Notes: a model not told the origin generated them from the letters alone. A stretch of 64,000 nt of DNA from Pseudomonas sediminis (GCF_039555755.1 NZ_CP154631.1:992001-1056000), one strand, 5' to 3'. Positions 36,769 through 45,789 are shown, counted from the first letter of the stretch. Numbers and translations: made by a program.

Positions 36769-38121
36769 CTAAGAGGAAAATTGCGTGTGTTCGGCAACGG
36801 CCCGTTCGACCCAGCGGCGAGCCTGGCCCAGGTAATGCGCTGCATCGAGCAGGCGATCCAGCTCGTCAGCAGAAAGTTGCGCGCTGACCTCGGCATTGGC
36901 AACAAGCACGGTGCGCAGGTGGGCGCCCTCACGCACCGCCTGCTTGCAGCACTGTTCGATCAGGTGATGGGCCGCGTCGCGGCCGATCTTCTGCGCCAGA
37001 GCGATGCTCACCGCCTCAGCCAGCACCAGGCCCTGGGTCAGCTCAAGATTGGCGCGCATGCGTGCGGCATCCACCTCCAGCCCCGGCACCACCAGCAGTG
37101 CCTGCTGCAGGGCGCCAGAGACCAGGCAGCACAGCTCCGGCAGGGTGTCCCACTCGGCATGCCACAGGCCCAGGCTGCGCTCGTGCTCCTGCGGCATGGC
37201 GGCGAACATGGTCGCCACCAGGCCCGGCGCGCGGGTGGCGGCGCCGATCAGCACGGCGGCGCTGACCGGGTTGCGCTTGTGCGGCATGGTCGACGAGCCA
37301 CCTTTGCCCGGCGCCGACGGCTCGAAGACTTCGCCGGCTTCGGTCTGCATCAACAGGCTGAGGTCGCGGCCCAGCTTGCCCAGGCTGCCGGCGATCATCC
37401 CCAGCAGACTGGCGAATTCCACCAGACGATCACGCTGGGTGTGCCAGGGCTGCTCGGGCAGGGTCAGTTCCAACTCCTGCGCCAGCGCACCGCTGACCGC
37501 CCAACCGGCATCACCGAGCGCCGCCAGGCTGCCAGAGGCGCCGCCGAACTGAAGGCTCAACAGGCGCGGTTTGAGCTCGCTCAGGCGCTGGCGATGTCGG
37601 GTAACGGCACCAAGCACACCGGCCAGCTTCATGCCGAGGGTGACCGGTGTGGCCTGTTGCAGCCAGGTACGCCCGGCCAGCGGGGTATCGATATGGCGCT
37701 CGGCCTGCGCCGCCAGAGCATCGGCCAACTGCGCCAGATCGCTTTCCAGCAGGCCGATGGCGGCGCGCAGTTGCAGCACCAGGCCGCTGTCCATGGCGTC
37801 CTGGCTGGTAGCGCCAAGATGAACGTAGCGCTCGGCCTCGGGGTCAGTGGCGGCGATGCGCTTGCCCAGTGCCTTGACCAGCGGGATGGCGGAATTGCCA
37901 GCAGTGGCGATAGCCTGGGCCAGCGCCGGGTAATCGTAGAGTTCGGCCTTGCAGGCGGCCGCGATGGGCGCCACGGCCTCGGCGGGAATCAGCCCCACGC
38001 GCGCCTCGGCCCTTGCCAGGGCGGCCTCGAAATCGAGCATGCCCTGCACTCGCCCGGCGTCGCAGAAGATCGCGCGCATGGCCGGCGCGGTGAAATAGGC
38101 ATCGAAAAGTTGGTTGCTCAC
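36769..38121 (-). CDS. pcaB: 3-carboxy-cis,cis-muconate cycloisomerase
   Basis: 450-residue fumarase/aspartase-superfamily enzyme that lactonises beta-carboxymuconate made by PcaGH. The signature SAPGKGGSSTMPHKRNP near residue 277 carries the catalytic serine loop. The start is GTG at 38121 with AGGAGC upstream. A REP-type repeat and a 167-base gap separate it from pcaF upstream, so it may have its own promoter. Confidence 0.95.
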   Translation of the reverse strand: MSNQLFDAYFTAPAMRAIFCDAGRVQGMLDFEAALARAEARVGLIPAEAVAPIAAACKAELYDYPALAQAIATAGNSAIPLVKALGKRIAATDPEAERYVHLGATSQDAMDSGLVLQLRAAIGLLESDLAQLADALAAQAERHIDTPLAGRTWLQQATPVTLGMKLAGVLGAVTRHRQRLSELKPRLLSLQFGGASGSLAALGDAGWAVSGALAQELELTLPEQPWHTQRDRLVEFASLLGMIAGSLGKLGRDLSLLMQTEAGEVFEPSAPGKGGSSTMPHKRNPVSAAVLIGAATRAPGLVATMFAAMPQEHERSLGLWHAEWDTLPELCCLVSGALQQALLVVPGLEVDAARMRANLELTQGLVLAEAVSIALAQKIGRDAAHHLIEQCCKQAVREGAHLRTVLVANAEVSAQLSADELDRLLDAAHYLGQARRWVERAVAEHTQFSS

Positions 38122-38200
38122 GCGCGCAACGCTCCTGGGAAAAATGTACGGCTAGTGTGGCATCAACCGGCGGCGCCGCGCACGGCACCGTGGGAGGGGT

Positions 38201-38268
38201 GTAGGGTGGGCCGGGCGGCGATCCGTTTCAGCCCACCGCCGTCAATGGTGGGCTAAAGCCCACCCTAC
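38201..38268. repeat. GTAGGGTGGG / CCCACCCTAC repeat between pcaF and pcaB
   Basis: Paired inverted repeat whose core is homologous (on the opposite strand) to the centre of the MITE-like element at 52396-52555, but it lacks that element's terminal repeats. Confidence 0.75.
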
Positions 38269-38288
38269 GCGCCCGAATTTGCTTCGGT

Positions 38289-39494
38289 TCACACCCGCTC
38301 GATGGCCAGCGCCAGTCCCTGGCCGACACCCACGCACATGGTCGCCAGACCAAGTTTGCCGCCGGTCTTCTCCAGGTGGTGAACGGCGGTCAGTACCAGG
38401 CGATTGCCGCTCATACCCAGCGGGTGGCCGAGGGCGATGGCGCCGCCGTTCGGGTTGACCTTGGCGCTGTCGTCCGGCAGACCGAGGTCGCGGGTGACGG
38501 CCAGGCCTTGAGCGGCGAAGGCCTCATTCAGCTCGATCACGTCGAACTGCTCGATGCTCAGGTTCAGCCGCGCTAGCAGCTTGCGCACCGCCGGCACCGG
38601 GCCGACGCCCATGATGCGTGGCGCCACGCCGCCGCTGGCCATGCCCAGCACCTTGGCGCGCGGCTTGAGGGCGTATTTCTTAACAGCTTCAGCCGAGGCC
38701 AGGATCATCGCCGAGGCGCCGTCATTGAGGCCCGAGGCGTTGCCGGCGGTGACGGTCTTGCCTTCGCCATTGACCGGCTTGAGCTTGGCCAGGCCTTCGG
38801 CGGTGGTGTCGGCACGCGGGTGCTCGTCACGGTCGACGACGATCTCGCCCTTCTTGGTCTTGATCACTACCGGGACGATTTCCTCGGCGTAGTAACCGCT
38901 CTCCTGAGCCGCCGCCGCACGCTGCTGGCTGCGCAGGCCGAAGGCATCCTGATCGGCGCGGCTGACGCCGTAGTCCTCGGCGACGTTGTCACCGGTGACC
39001 GGCATCGGGTCGACGCCGTATTGCTCTTTCATCAGGGGGTTGACGAAGCGCCAGCCCAGGGTGGTGTCTTCCAGCTTCTGGCCACGGCCAAAGGCGCTGT
39101 CGGCCTTGCCCATCACGTAGGGTGCGCGGGTCATGGACTCGACGCCAGCGGCGATGGCCAGCTCCATTTCGCCCGTGGCGATGGCGCGGAAGGCAGCGCC
39201 CACCGCCTCCATACCCGAGGCGCACAGGCGGTTGAGGGTCACGCCTGGCACCGTTTCCGGCAGACCGGCGAGCAGTAGCGCCATGCGGGCGACGTTGCGG
39301 TTGTCTTCGCCGGACTGGTTGGCGCAGCCCATGAACACTTCATCGACTGCAGACCAGTCGACCTGCGGGTTACGCTCCACCAACGCCTTGAGCGGAATCG
39401 CCGCCAGGTCGTCGGCGCGCACCGCCGACAGCGCGCCATTCAAGCGGCCAATCGGCGTGCGCACGGCGTCGCAGATGAATACGTCGCGGCTCAT
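38289..39494 (-). CDS. pcaF: 3-oxoadipyl-CoA thiolase
   Basis: 401-residue thiolase that splits beta-ketoadipyl-CoA into succinyl-CoA and acetyl-CoA, the last step of the pathway. Active-site Cys in LNRLCASGMEAVG; NEAFAAQ, GHPLGMSGNR and CVGVGQG complete the set. The N-terminal RDVFICDAVRTPIGR is typical of PcaF rather than general thiolases. It overlaps pcaJ by four bases (ATGA). Confidence 0.96.
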   Translation of the reverse strand: MSRDVFICDAVRTPIGRLNGALSAVRADDLAAIPLKALVERNPQVDWSAVDEVFMGCANQSGEDNRNVARMALLLAGLPETVPGVTLNRLCASGMEAVGAAFRAIATGEMELAIAAGVESMTRAPYVMGKADSAFGRGQKLEDTTLGWRFVNPLMKEQYGVDPMPVTGDNVAEDYGVSRADQDAFGLRSQQRAAAAQESGYYAEEIVPVVIKTKKGEIVVDRDEHPRADTTAEGLAKLKPVNGEGKTVTAGNASGLNDGASAMILASAEAVKKYALKPRAKVLGMASGGVAPRIMGVGPVPAVRKLLARLNLSIEQFDVIELNEAFAAQGLAVTRDLGLPDDSAKVNPNGGAIALGHPLGMSGNRLVLTAVHHLEKTGGKLGLATMCVGVGQGLALAIERV

Positions 39495-40273
39495 TCCTCA
39501 CCTCCAGCCTGACCATGAGCGGCGGCGGTGCGCGCTTCCAGGTCACGCAGGGCGGCCAGTTCCTCAGCTTTCGGCGCCTCGGTGGTGGTCAGGTTGTCGG
39601 CGAAGCGAATCTGCCAGCCGGTGTTCTCGATCACCTGCTCGCGGGTCACGCCCGGGTGCAGCGAAGTGACGATGAATTCGTTGCTGCCGGCTTCCGGCTC
39701 CATGATGCACAGGTCGGTGATGATCGCCACCGGGCCGTCACCTGGCAGGCCCAGGCGCTTGCGATGATCGCCACCCTCGCCATGGCCAACCGAGGTGATG
39801 AAGGCCAGCTTGTCGACAAAGGTGCGATGGCCCTGCTTGAGGATGATCAGCACCTTCTTCGCCGAACCGGCGATTTCCGGCGCGCCACCGGCGCCCGGCA
39901 AGCGCACTTTCGGCGCGTGGTAATCGCCGATCACGGTGGTGTTGATGTTGCCGAACTTGTCGACCTGGGCGGCGCCGAGGAAGCCAACGTCGATGCGCCC
40001 GCCCTGCAGCCAGTAGCGGAAGATTTCGCCGGTCGGCACCACGGTGTCAGCGGTTTCGGCCAGCTCGCCGTCACCGATGGACAGCGGCAGCACGCTTGGC
40101 TTGGCGCCAATCGGGCCGGACTCATAAATCAGTACCACTTCCGGCGCATGGGTCAGGCGCGCCAGGTTGGCGGCCTTGGACGGCAGGCCGATGCCGACGA
40201 AGCAGACGCTGCCATTTCCGAGGCGGCGTGCGGCGGCCACGGTCATCATTTCATTGGTGTTGAACGCGCTCAT
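39491..40273 (-). CDS. pcaJ: 3-oxoadipate CoA-transferase subunit B
   Basis: 260-residue beta subunit of the CoA transferase that moves CoA from succinyl-CoA to beta-ketoadipate. The catalytic glutamate lies in LIYESGPIG. GAGGAPEIAG and the N-terminal RRLGNGSVCFVGIGLPS are family markers. ATG at 40273 is chosen; an in-frame GTG at 40276 is equally possible. It is coupled to pcaI through a one-base stop/start overlap. Confidence 0.95.
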   Translation of the reverse strand: MSAFNTNEMMTVAAARRLGNGSVCFVGIGLPSKAANLARLTHAPEVVLIYESGPIGAKPSVLPLSIGDGELAETADTVVPTGEIFRYWLQGGRIDVGFLGAAQVDKFGNINTTVIGDYHAPKVRLPGAGGAPEIAGSAKKVLIILKQGHRTFVDKLAFITSVGHGEGGDHRKRLGLPGDGPVAIITDLCIMEPEAGSNEFIVTSLHPGVTREQVIENTGWQIRFADNLTTTEAPKAEELAALRDLEARTAAAHGQAGGEE

Positions 40274-41124
40274 CACTTGGCCTCCCCATTCACTTTCGCC
40301 TGGTACTGCGCAAAATCCTCGGTGCCATGGATGTACTCATCGATCCATGCGGTGAAGGTGTCGCGGTCACGGGCAATCGGGTCCCAGGCCTGGTAGAAGC
40401 GGTTGTCGCGCTCGTAGTAGCCATGGGCGTAGGACGGATGGGCACCGCCAGGTACCACGCAGACAGCGCTGATGGCCCAGGTCGGCAGCACGCAGGCGTT
40501 CATCGGCGCCTGCAGGTCGTCGACGATTTCCTCGACGGTGACGATGCAGCGCTTGGCGGCCAGGGCGGCTTCCTTCTGCACGCCGAGGATGCCCTGGATC
40601 AGCACGTTGCCCTTGCGGTCGGCCTTCTGCGCATGGATCACGGTGACGTCCGGGCGAACGCTGGGGATCGCGGCCAGCTTCTCGCCGCTGAACGGGCAAT
40701 CGATGAACTTGATCTCCGGATTGACCTTGACCAGATCGGAACCCTGGTAGCCGCGCAGCACGGCGAACGGCAGGTTGGAAGCGCCGGCGACATAAGCGTT
40801 GGCCATGGCCGCGTGGCTGTGCTCGCTGATTTCCAGCTTGTGCGGCCAGTGCTTCTCCACCGCATCGCGCAGGCGGTGCAGCGAACCGACGCCAGGGTTG
40901 CCGCCCCACGAGAAGGTCAGCTTGCGCGCGCAACCGGCGCCGATCAGCAGGTCGTAGACCAGATCCGGGGTCATGCGCACCAGATGCAGGTCTTTCTTGC
41001 CCTGGCGGATGATCTCGTGGGCAGCGGCAGTGGGAATCAGGTGGGTGAAGCCTTCGAGGGCGACGCAATCGCCGTCCTGGACATGGCGCGAAATGGCGTC
41101 GCGCAGCGTGATGATGTCGGCCAT
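40273..41124 (-). CDS. pcaI: 3-oxoadipate CoA-transferase subunit A
   Basis: 283-residue alpha subunit of the transferase. Family I CoA-transferase features include CVALEGFTHLIPTAAAHEI near the N-terminus and FSWGGNPGVGSLHRLRD. It is first in pcaIJF. The 131-base region between it and pcaR holds two PcaR-type sites, so PcaR-dependent induction is expected. Confidence 0.95.
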   Translation of the reverse strand: MADIITLRDAISRHVQDGDCVALEGFTHLIPTAAAHEIIRQGKKDLHLVRMTPDLVYDLLIGAGCARKLTFSWGGNPGVGSLHRLRDAVEKHWPHKLEISEHSHAAMANAYVAGASNLPFAVLRGYQGSDLVKVNPEIKFIDCPFSGEKLAAIPSVRPDVTVIHAQKADRKGNVLIQGILGVQKEAALAAKRCIVTVEEIVDDLQAPMNACVLPTWAISAVCVVPGGAHPSYAHGYYERDNRFYQAWDPIARDRDTFTAWIDEYIHGTEDFAQYQAKVNGEAK

Positions 41125-41207
41125 CGTATTGTTCTCGTCAGGTTGCAGGCGCCACCGAAGCGAGCGCGGTGGATACCTGCCACATTAAAAACTGACCCTG
41201 ACGAGAA

Positions 41208-41243
41208 CAATCCGATAATCGCCATATCGGGCGATTATCGAAC
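41208..41243. promoter_or_regulatory. Two PcaR-type sites before pcaI
   Basis: On the pcaI strand, 41243-41229 reads GTTCGATAATCGCCC, 14 of 15 to the remembered PcaR consensus. A second, inverted copy (CCGATAATCGCC) lies at 41208-41222. They sit about 85-120 bases upstream of pcaI. Confidence 0.7.
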
Positions 41244-41255
41244 ACCTTCGAACGT

Positions 41256-42101
41256 TTACACCGCGCGGAACAACTGCCCGCTCAACTCTCGGCTGGCCGA
41301 CAGCATCAGCGGCAGGTAGCGCTTTTCCAGCTCGGCGGCCGGAACGCGAGCAGCGTGGGTGCTGATGTTCATCGCTGCCAGCACGTGGCCGGCGGAGTCG
41401 TACACCGGCACCGCCAGCGAACGCAGGCCTTGCTCCAACTCCTGGTCGACGATGCACCAGCCCTGGTGCCGCACGCGCTGCAGGCACTCCCATAGCGCGT
41501 CGGGGGTGTGCAGGGTACGGCTGGTCTTGGGCTGCATCTCGGCGTGGGCCAGGTAGTCCTGCAACTGATCGTCATCCAGCGCGGCGAGCAGGATGCGACC
41601 CATGGAGGTGCAGTAGGCCGGCAGGCGGCTGCCGACGCTCAGGTCCACCGAGATCAGCCGTTGCGGAATGGCCGAACGGGCGATGTAGAGCACCTGCTCG
41701 CCTTCCAGCGTGGCCAGGTTGCAGGCCTCGTGCAGTTGCTCGCTGAGGCGGTCGAGGAAGGGTTGCGCGGATACCGCCAGCGGCGTCGACGACAGGTAGG
41801 CGTGGCCCAGGGTGAGGACCTTGGGCAACAGCGAATAGGTGCGCCCGTCGGTGGTGACGTAGCCCAGCTTCATCAGGCTGTAGAGACAGCGGCGCACGGC
41901 AGCACGAGGAATCTCGGTGCGGTGGCTGATCTGCGCGATGGTCAGATGGCGTTTGCGCTCTTGGAAGGCGTTGATCACCGCCAGGCCACGGGCCAGGGAG
42001 GTCATGAAGTTGGGGTCGCCAGCGAACTCCTCGATACGCTTGGCCGGCGATACGTAGGGCGGCGGAGCAAGACTGGTAAGCGGCGGACGGGTTTCGCTCA
42101 T
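41256..42101 (-). CDS. pcaR: PcaR, IclR-family activator of the beta-ketoadipate genes
   Basis: 281-residue IclR regulator with a longer N-terminal arm than the IclR at 25477. Winged HTH in LTIAQISHRTEIPRAAVRRCLYSLMKLGYV at about residues 53-83; effector domain after it with CTSMGRILLAAL. Known PcaR responds to beta-ketoadipate and activates pcaIJ, pcaF and pcaBDC. It is transcribed toward pcaI, and similar palindromes lie in front of its own start, suggesting autoregulation. Confidence 0.94.
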   Translation of the reverse strand: MSETRPPLTSLAPPPYVSPAKRIEEFAGDPNFMTSLARGLAVINAFQERKRHLTIAQISHRTEIPRAAVRRCLYSLMKLGYVTTDGRTYSLLPKVLTLGHAYLSSTPLAVSAQPFLDRLSEQLHEACNLATLEGEQVLYIARSAIPQRLISVDLSVGSRLPAYCTSMGRILLAALDDDQLQDYLAHAEMQPKTSRTLHTPDALWECLQRVRHQGWCIVDQELEQGLRSLAVPVYDSAGHVLAAMNISTHAARVPAAELEKRYLPLMLSASRELSGQLFRAV

Positions 42102-42131
42102 GATGACTCCGAAACGGCGATGAACAGCACT

Positions 42132-42165
42132 TGGCGATTATCGAACCGTCGTGCGGTAATCGCAA
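42132..42165. promoter_or_regulatory. PcaR-type sites before pcaR
   Basis: TGGCGATTATCGAAC (42132-42146), reverse of GTTCGATAATCGCCA, and GTGCGGTAATCGCAA (42151-42165) match the PcaR consensus at 13 and 12 of 15 positions. They lie 31-64 bases upstream of the pcaR start. Confidence 0.6.
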
Positions 42166-42197
42166 ACATGCTGAGCAAAACAGCAAACGACACTTCT

Positions 42198-42257
42198 GTA
42201 GCCCGGATGCAATCCGCGGCCATTGTCTCAGTCATTCCCGGATTTCATCCGGGCTAC
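42198..42257. repeat. GTAGCCCGGATG / CATCCGGGCTAC inverted repeat
   Basis: Perfect 12-base ends facing each other, with internal repeats; a common Pseudomonas intergenic element between the AEC permease and pcaR. Confidence 0.8.
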
Positions 42258-42339
42258 GAGGCTCAATGCCCTTGCTGCCGCCCAGCCCCGGCCGTTACGG
42301 TCAGGTACCCCTCAGGGTGCGGGCGGGGCTAGCCACTGC

Positions 42340-43287
42340 TTACGCGAGCAGCCCGCGGAACTCGATGAAGCCGATCAGCGCACTGATAGTGAAGAACGCC
42401 AGCACGGTCGCCCCGACCAGCGCCGCCGCACAACGCTCCTCGAGGCCGAAGCGCTGCCCCATGATCGGGTAGATGCTCAGCATCGGCGCGCTGGCGAACA
42501 GCACCCCGGCCACCAGCATGTGCGGCTCGATGCCCGGCATCAGCATCAGTGCGGTGAACACCGCCAGCGGGTGCAACAGCAGCTTGGCCAGGCTGATTTG
42601 CGCCACCTCGCGCCACACGCCATTGGCCTTCATGCCGTACAGGGTGCCGCCGATCACGAACAGCGCCACCGGCGCCGAGGCACTGGCCAGCATGTCGATG
42701 GGGCGACTCAGCAGGGTCGGCAGGTCGATCCCCAGCAACGAGACCGCCAGGCCCAGACTGATACCGACGATGATCGGGTGCTTCAGCAGGCGCTTGAGGG
42801 TTTCACCCAGCACCGCCCACTTCGACTGCGCCTGCTGCTGTCCGCTCTCGGCAAGCATCAGCGCCAGGGGGATCATCAGCAGGTTCTCCACCAGCATGCC
42901 CAGGGCCAGCGCCACGGCAGCCTGCTCGCCCAGCACCGTGAGCGCGATCGGGTAGCCGATGAAACCGCTGTTGGACACCGACACGCCCAGGGCCATGATC
43001 GCGCTGCGCGACACGCCCTGCCGGCGCAACCAGAAGGCCACGGCAAAACCGATGGCGAAGATCGCCAGCGAGCCCAGGGCATAGGCGCCCATGTACGGCA
43101 CGTTGAGCACCTCACTCAGCGGCCGCTTGGCCAGGGCGTTGAACACCAGGGCGGGCAAGGCGAAGGTGATGACGAAGGTGCCCATGCCGCGCAGTTGTTC
43201 GCGGTTGACCAGACCACCACGTACCGACACGAAACCCAGACCGATCAGGATGAAAATCGGTGCGGTAATGCTGAGTACGGCTAACAC
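42340..43287 (-). CDS. AEC-family permease (auxin efflux carrier type)
   Basis: 315-residue inner-membrane permease with about ten hydrophobic helices (for example APIFILIGLGFVSV, ALGSLAIFAIGFAVAFWL, VEVGE-less core IIVGISLGLAVSLLGI). AEC proteins transport malonate, malate and other small carboxylates. The start is a GTG at 43287 (VLAVLSITAPIF), which overlaps the end of the ATPase gene by 7 bases; a longer frame would intrude into that gene. No PcaK-type permease is present in this cluster, so this could move an aromatic acid, but that is speculation. Confidence 0.85.
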   Translation of the reverse strand: MLAVLSITAPIFILIGLGFVSVRGGLVNREQLRGMGTFVITFALPALVFNALAKRPLSEVLNVPYMGAYALGSLAIFAIGFAVAFWLRRQGVSRSAIMALGVSVSNSGFIGYPIALTVLGEQAAVALALGMLVENLLMIPLALMLAESGQQQAQSKWAVLGETLKRLLKHPIIVGISLGLAVSLLGIDLPTLLSRPIDMLASASAPVALFVIGGTLYGMKANGVWREVAQISLAKLLLHPLAVFTALMLMPGIEPHMLVAGVLFASAPMLSIYPIMGQRFGLEERCAAALVGATVLAFFTISALIGFIEFRGLLA

Positions 43288-44339
43288 GCGACGCAGTTCT
43301 CCACAGAGCTGGACAGTTGCTGTAAACGGCTGCGGGTGCGGCTGAAATCGCTGGCGCCGATATCGGCGCACACCTGCTCCAGGCTCGACTCGCTGGCGAG
43401 CAGCAGGACCACCCCACTGTCGTAGGCAACATCGATGAAGTTGATCACCCGCTGCTGCACATCCAGTGACAGCCGATGCAGCGGCGGAACGTTACTGACG
43501 GCGACGCAAGCGAGATGTTCGCACAACCACAGGTAATCCGCGGTCGATGACGGCACCTCGAACAGCGCAGAAAAATCCAGCCAGATCCCATGCCCGCTTC
43601 GCCCCCGCAGGGCGAACGAGCGGCGGTTCAGTTGCAGCTCGCCGCCCTCGCCCGCCACGATCTGCAAGGCGCGGCACAACAGGCTGTCGGCCCGCTCGGC
43701 AGGCGCCTGGATGAAGCGCCCCCAATCGTGGCGGGTGCGCTGGCGATAGTCTTCGCCGGCGTCCAGTTCAAGCACCTGACAATGGCGCTGCAGCAACGCG
43801 ATGAACGGCCTGAAGCGTGCATGATAGAGCGGGTTCGGGCACAGCCCGGCCGGCGCGAAATTGGACGTGAACACCAACGCCACGCCTTCACGCAGCAGGC
43901 ATTCGAGCAGACGCCCGAGGAGAATGGCGTCGCCGATGTCGTGCACATGGAATTCATCGAAGCACAGCAGACGCGCCTCCCCGGCCAGGTCAGTGGCGAC
44001 CCGGGCCAGCGGCTCGGGCTGGCCGCTGTAAGCGTTCAGGCGCTGTTGCAGCTCCTGGAGAAAACCGTGCACATGTACCCGGCGCTTGTTCGCCAGGGGC
44101 GCGGCGGCGAACAGGCAATCCATGACGAAGCTCTTGCCGCGCCCGACACCGCCCCACAGGTAAATACCCGCAGCCGGACGCCGCCAGCGCCGCTTGGGCG
44201 CCAGCTGCGCGCCCAGCCAGTCGGCGAGTTGGGCGATGGCCCGCTGCTGGGCGGGGTCGGCGCGAAAGCCCCGGGCCGCCAGCTCGCGGTCGAAGTGACG
44301 GCGCACCGCCTCGGCGGGCGTCACCGGGTCAGAAGTCAA
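43281..44339 (-). CDS. zapE: ZapE/AFG1-type ATPase
   Basis: 352-residue AAA-like ATPase. Walker A is GGVGRGKS at 63-70, Walker B LLCFDEFHV near 135, and FTSNFAPAGLCPNPL is a ZapE marker. ZapE of E. coli interacts with the FtsZ ring; Pseudomonas often has more than one homologue. Its position between pcaG and the AEC permease is odd, and it overlaps pcaG by 11 bases, so it is co-transcribed with protocatechuate genes. It may be a second, accessory ZapE rather than the housekeeping one. Confidence 0.85.
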   Translation of the reverse strand: MTSDPVTPAEAVRRHFDRELAARGFRADPAQQRAIAQLADWLGAQLAPKRRWRRPAAGIYLWGGVGRGKSFVMDCLFAAAPLANKRRVHVHGFLQELQQRLNAYSGQPEPLARVATDLAGEARLLCFDEFHVHDIGDAILLGRLLECLLREGVALVFTSNFAPAGLCPNPLYHARFRPFIALLQRHCQVLELDAGEDYRQRTRHDWGRFIQAPAERADSLLCRALQIVAGEGGELQLNRRSFALRGRSGHGIWLDFSALFEVPSSTADYLWLCEHLACVAVSNVPPLHRLSLDVQQRVINFIDVAYDSGVVLLLASESSLEQVCADIGASDFSRTRSRLQQLSSSVENCVAC

Positions 44340-44937
44340 AGAACACTGTCTCGCCGTCCCCCTGGATACGGATATCGAAACGGTAGGCCGGCTTGCCCTC
44401 GACTTCGCAGCGTTTGGCGATCAGCGTCTCGCGGCGCTGCGGCTGCTCGATCAGGTTCAGCACCGGGTCCTTGGCGTTGGCCTCGGCCTCATCCTCGAAA
44501 TACAGGCGAGTATTGAGGTGGATGTTGATGCCCCGAGCGAACAGCGCGACGTTGACGTGCGGCGCCATCGGCACGCCGGCGGCGTTTTTCACTACACCCG
44601 GTTTGACCGTGTAGGCGAACCATTCGCTGCCGGCATCGAAGGTGGTGGCGGTACGACCGAAACCGTTGAACGCTTTGGACTGGTCGTAATCCTCGTCGTA
44701 GTGGCCCTGGTGGTCGGCCTGCCAGAGTTCGAGGAAGGCGTCGCGCACCAGGTGGCCGTTGCCGTCATAGACGTGGCCAACCAGCACGATGTGCTCGCCG
44801 GGCGCGTCGGGCCCCGCCATCTGGTTCCAGATTTCCTGCGCGCGGGTCGGGTTGCCGGCGGCGGCCAGAGCCAGGCCGATGTGTACGTAGGGGCCAGCGG
44901 TCTGCGAAGGGGTTTCCGGCAGTAGTTCAACAGGCAT
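44329..44937 (-). CDS. pcaG: Protocatechuate 3,4-dioxygenase alpha subunit
   Basis: 202-residue alpha subunit of the intradiol dioxygenase that cleaves protocatechuate to beta-carboxymuconate. It has the family opening ELLPETPSQTAGPYVHIG, then VYDGNGHLVRDAFLELWQAD and NLIEQPQRRETLIAKR. The alpha subunit lacks the iron site, which is in PcaH. The start at 44937 is preferred over 44943 because AGGAGG needs the longer spacing. It lies 12 bases after pcaH. Confidence 0.96.
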   Translation of the reverse strand: MPVELLPETPSQTAGPYVHIGLALAAAGNPTRAQEIWNQMAGPDAPGEHIVLVGHVYDGNGHLVRDAFLELWQADHQGHYDEDYDQSKAFNGFGRTATTFDAGSEWFAYTVKPGVVKNAAGVPMAPHVNVALFARGINIHLNTRLYFEDEAEANAKDPVLNLIEQPQRRETLIAKRCEVEGKPAYRFDIRIQGDGETVFFDF

Positions 44938-44949
44938 GGTCATCCCTCC

Positions 44950-45669
44950 TTATTTATTCTCGAAATGGGTTTGGCGCTGGCCGCGCAGCACGATGTCGAA
45001 GCGATAGGCCAGGCAATCCATCGGATTGGCCGCACCCATGTCCAGCCTGGCGATCAGCGTCTGCACCGCGTCCGGGTTGGCGATGGATTTGACGATGGGG
45101 CACAGCGGGATCAGCGGATCGCCCTCGAAATACAGCTGGGTGATCAGCCGCGTGGCAATCGACGGGCCACTGATGGAGAAGTGAATGTGCGCCGGGCGCC
45201 AGTCGTTCGGTCCATTGCGCCACGGATAGGGGCCGGGCTTGATGGTGCGGAAGCTGTAGCGGCCTTCGCTGTCGGTCAGCGCGCGGCCAACACCGCCGAA
45301 GTTGGGGTCGAGCGGTGCCAGGTAGCGGTCGTTCTTGTGCCGGTAGCGGCCACCGGCGTTGGCTTGCCACATTTCCACCAGGGTATGCGGGATCGGCTTG
45401 CCGTACTGATCCATCACCCGCCCGGAAACGATGATGCGCTCGCCGATGGGCAGGCCGCCATTGTTGAAGTTGAGCAGCAGATCGTTGTCATGCTCGGCGA
45501 ACTTCAGGTGCGAGAAATCCGGGCCGCTGGTTTCGGAAACCGACTGCGGGATGCTCACCAGCGCCTGGCGCGGCGAACGGGCGATGGAGGTCTTGTAATC
45601 GGGCGTCAGGGCTTTGGGGTGCCAGTTGCGGTCACGAATGACGAAACGGCGATTGTCCTCGGCAGGCAT
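44950..45669 (-). CDS. pcaH: Protocatechuate 3,4-dioxygenase beta subunit
   Basis: 239-residue catalytic subunit holding the non-heme Fe(III). Iron ligands are the Tyr in [11 protein letters not shown], the Tyr of [13 protein letters not shown] and the two His of RPAHIHFSI. The start at 45669 (MPAEDNRRF) is preceded by CAGGAGCGC; a longer frame would add 22 residues. A PcaQ-type box lies 105 bases upstream, so LysR-type activation in response to beta-carboxymuconate is likely. Confidence 0.96.
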   Translation of the reverse strand: MPAEDNRRFVIRDRNWHPKALTPDYKTSIARSPRQALVSIPQSVSETSGPDFSHLKFAEHDNDLLLNFNNGGLPIGERIIVSGRVMDQYGKPIPHTLVEMWQANAGGRYRHKNDRYLAPLDPNFGGVGRALTDSEGRYSFRTIKPGPYPWRNGPNDWRPAHIHFSISGPSIATRLITQLYFEGDPLIPLCPIVKSIANPDAVQTLIARLDMGAANPMDCLAYRFDIVLRGQRQTHFENK

Positions 45670-45773
45670 GGTGCGCTCCTGTTGTGAGTATTGTGGAGTC
45701 GACCTGGGATCAGGCTGAAGCACAGTTTCCGCCAAAGCAGACGCGGAGAATATTGAAAAGACGCCGCCAATCC

Positions 45774-45789
45774 ATAACCAAATGGTTAT
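45774..45789. promoter_or_regulatory. PcaQ-type operator between pcaQ and pcaH
   Basis: ATAACC-AAAT-GGTTAT is a 6-4-6 palindrome matching the remembered PcaQ box ATAACC-N4-GGTTA(A). It overlaps the TAA stop codon of pcaQ. Confidence 0.7.

Noticed and set aside
38201..38268. A second MITE copy between pcaF and pcaB
   Set aside because: The core repeat is homologous but neither the GGCTATGTC ends nor a flanking direct duplication is present.
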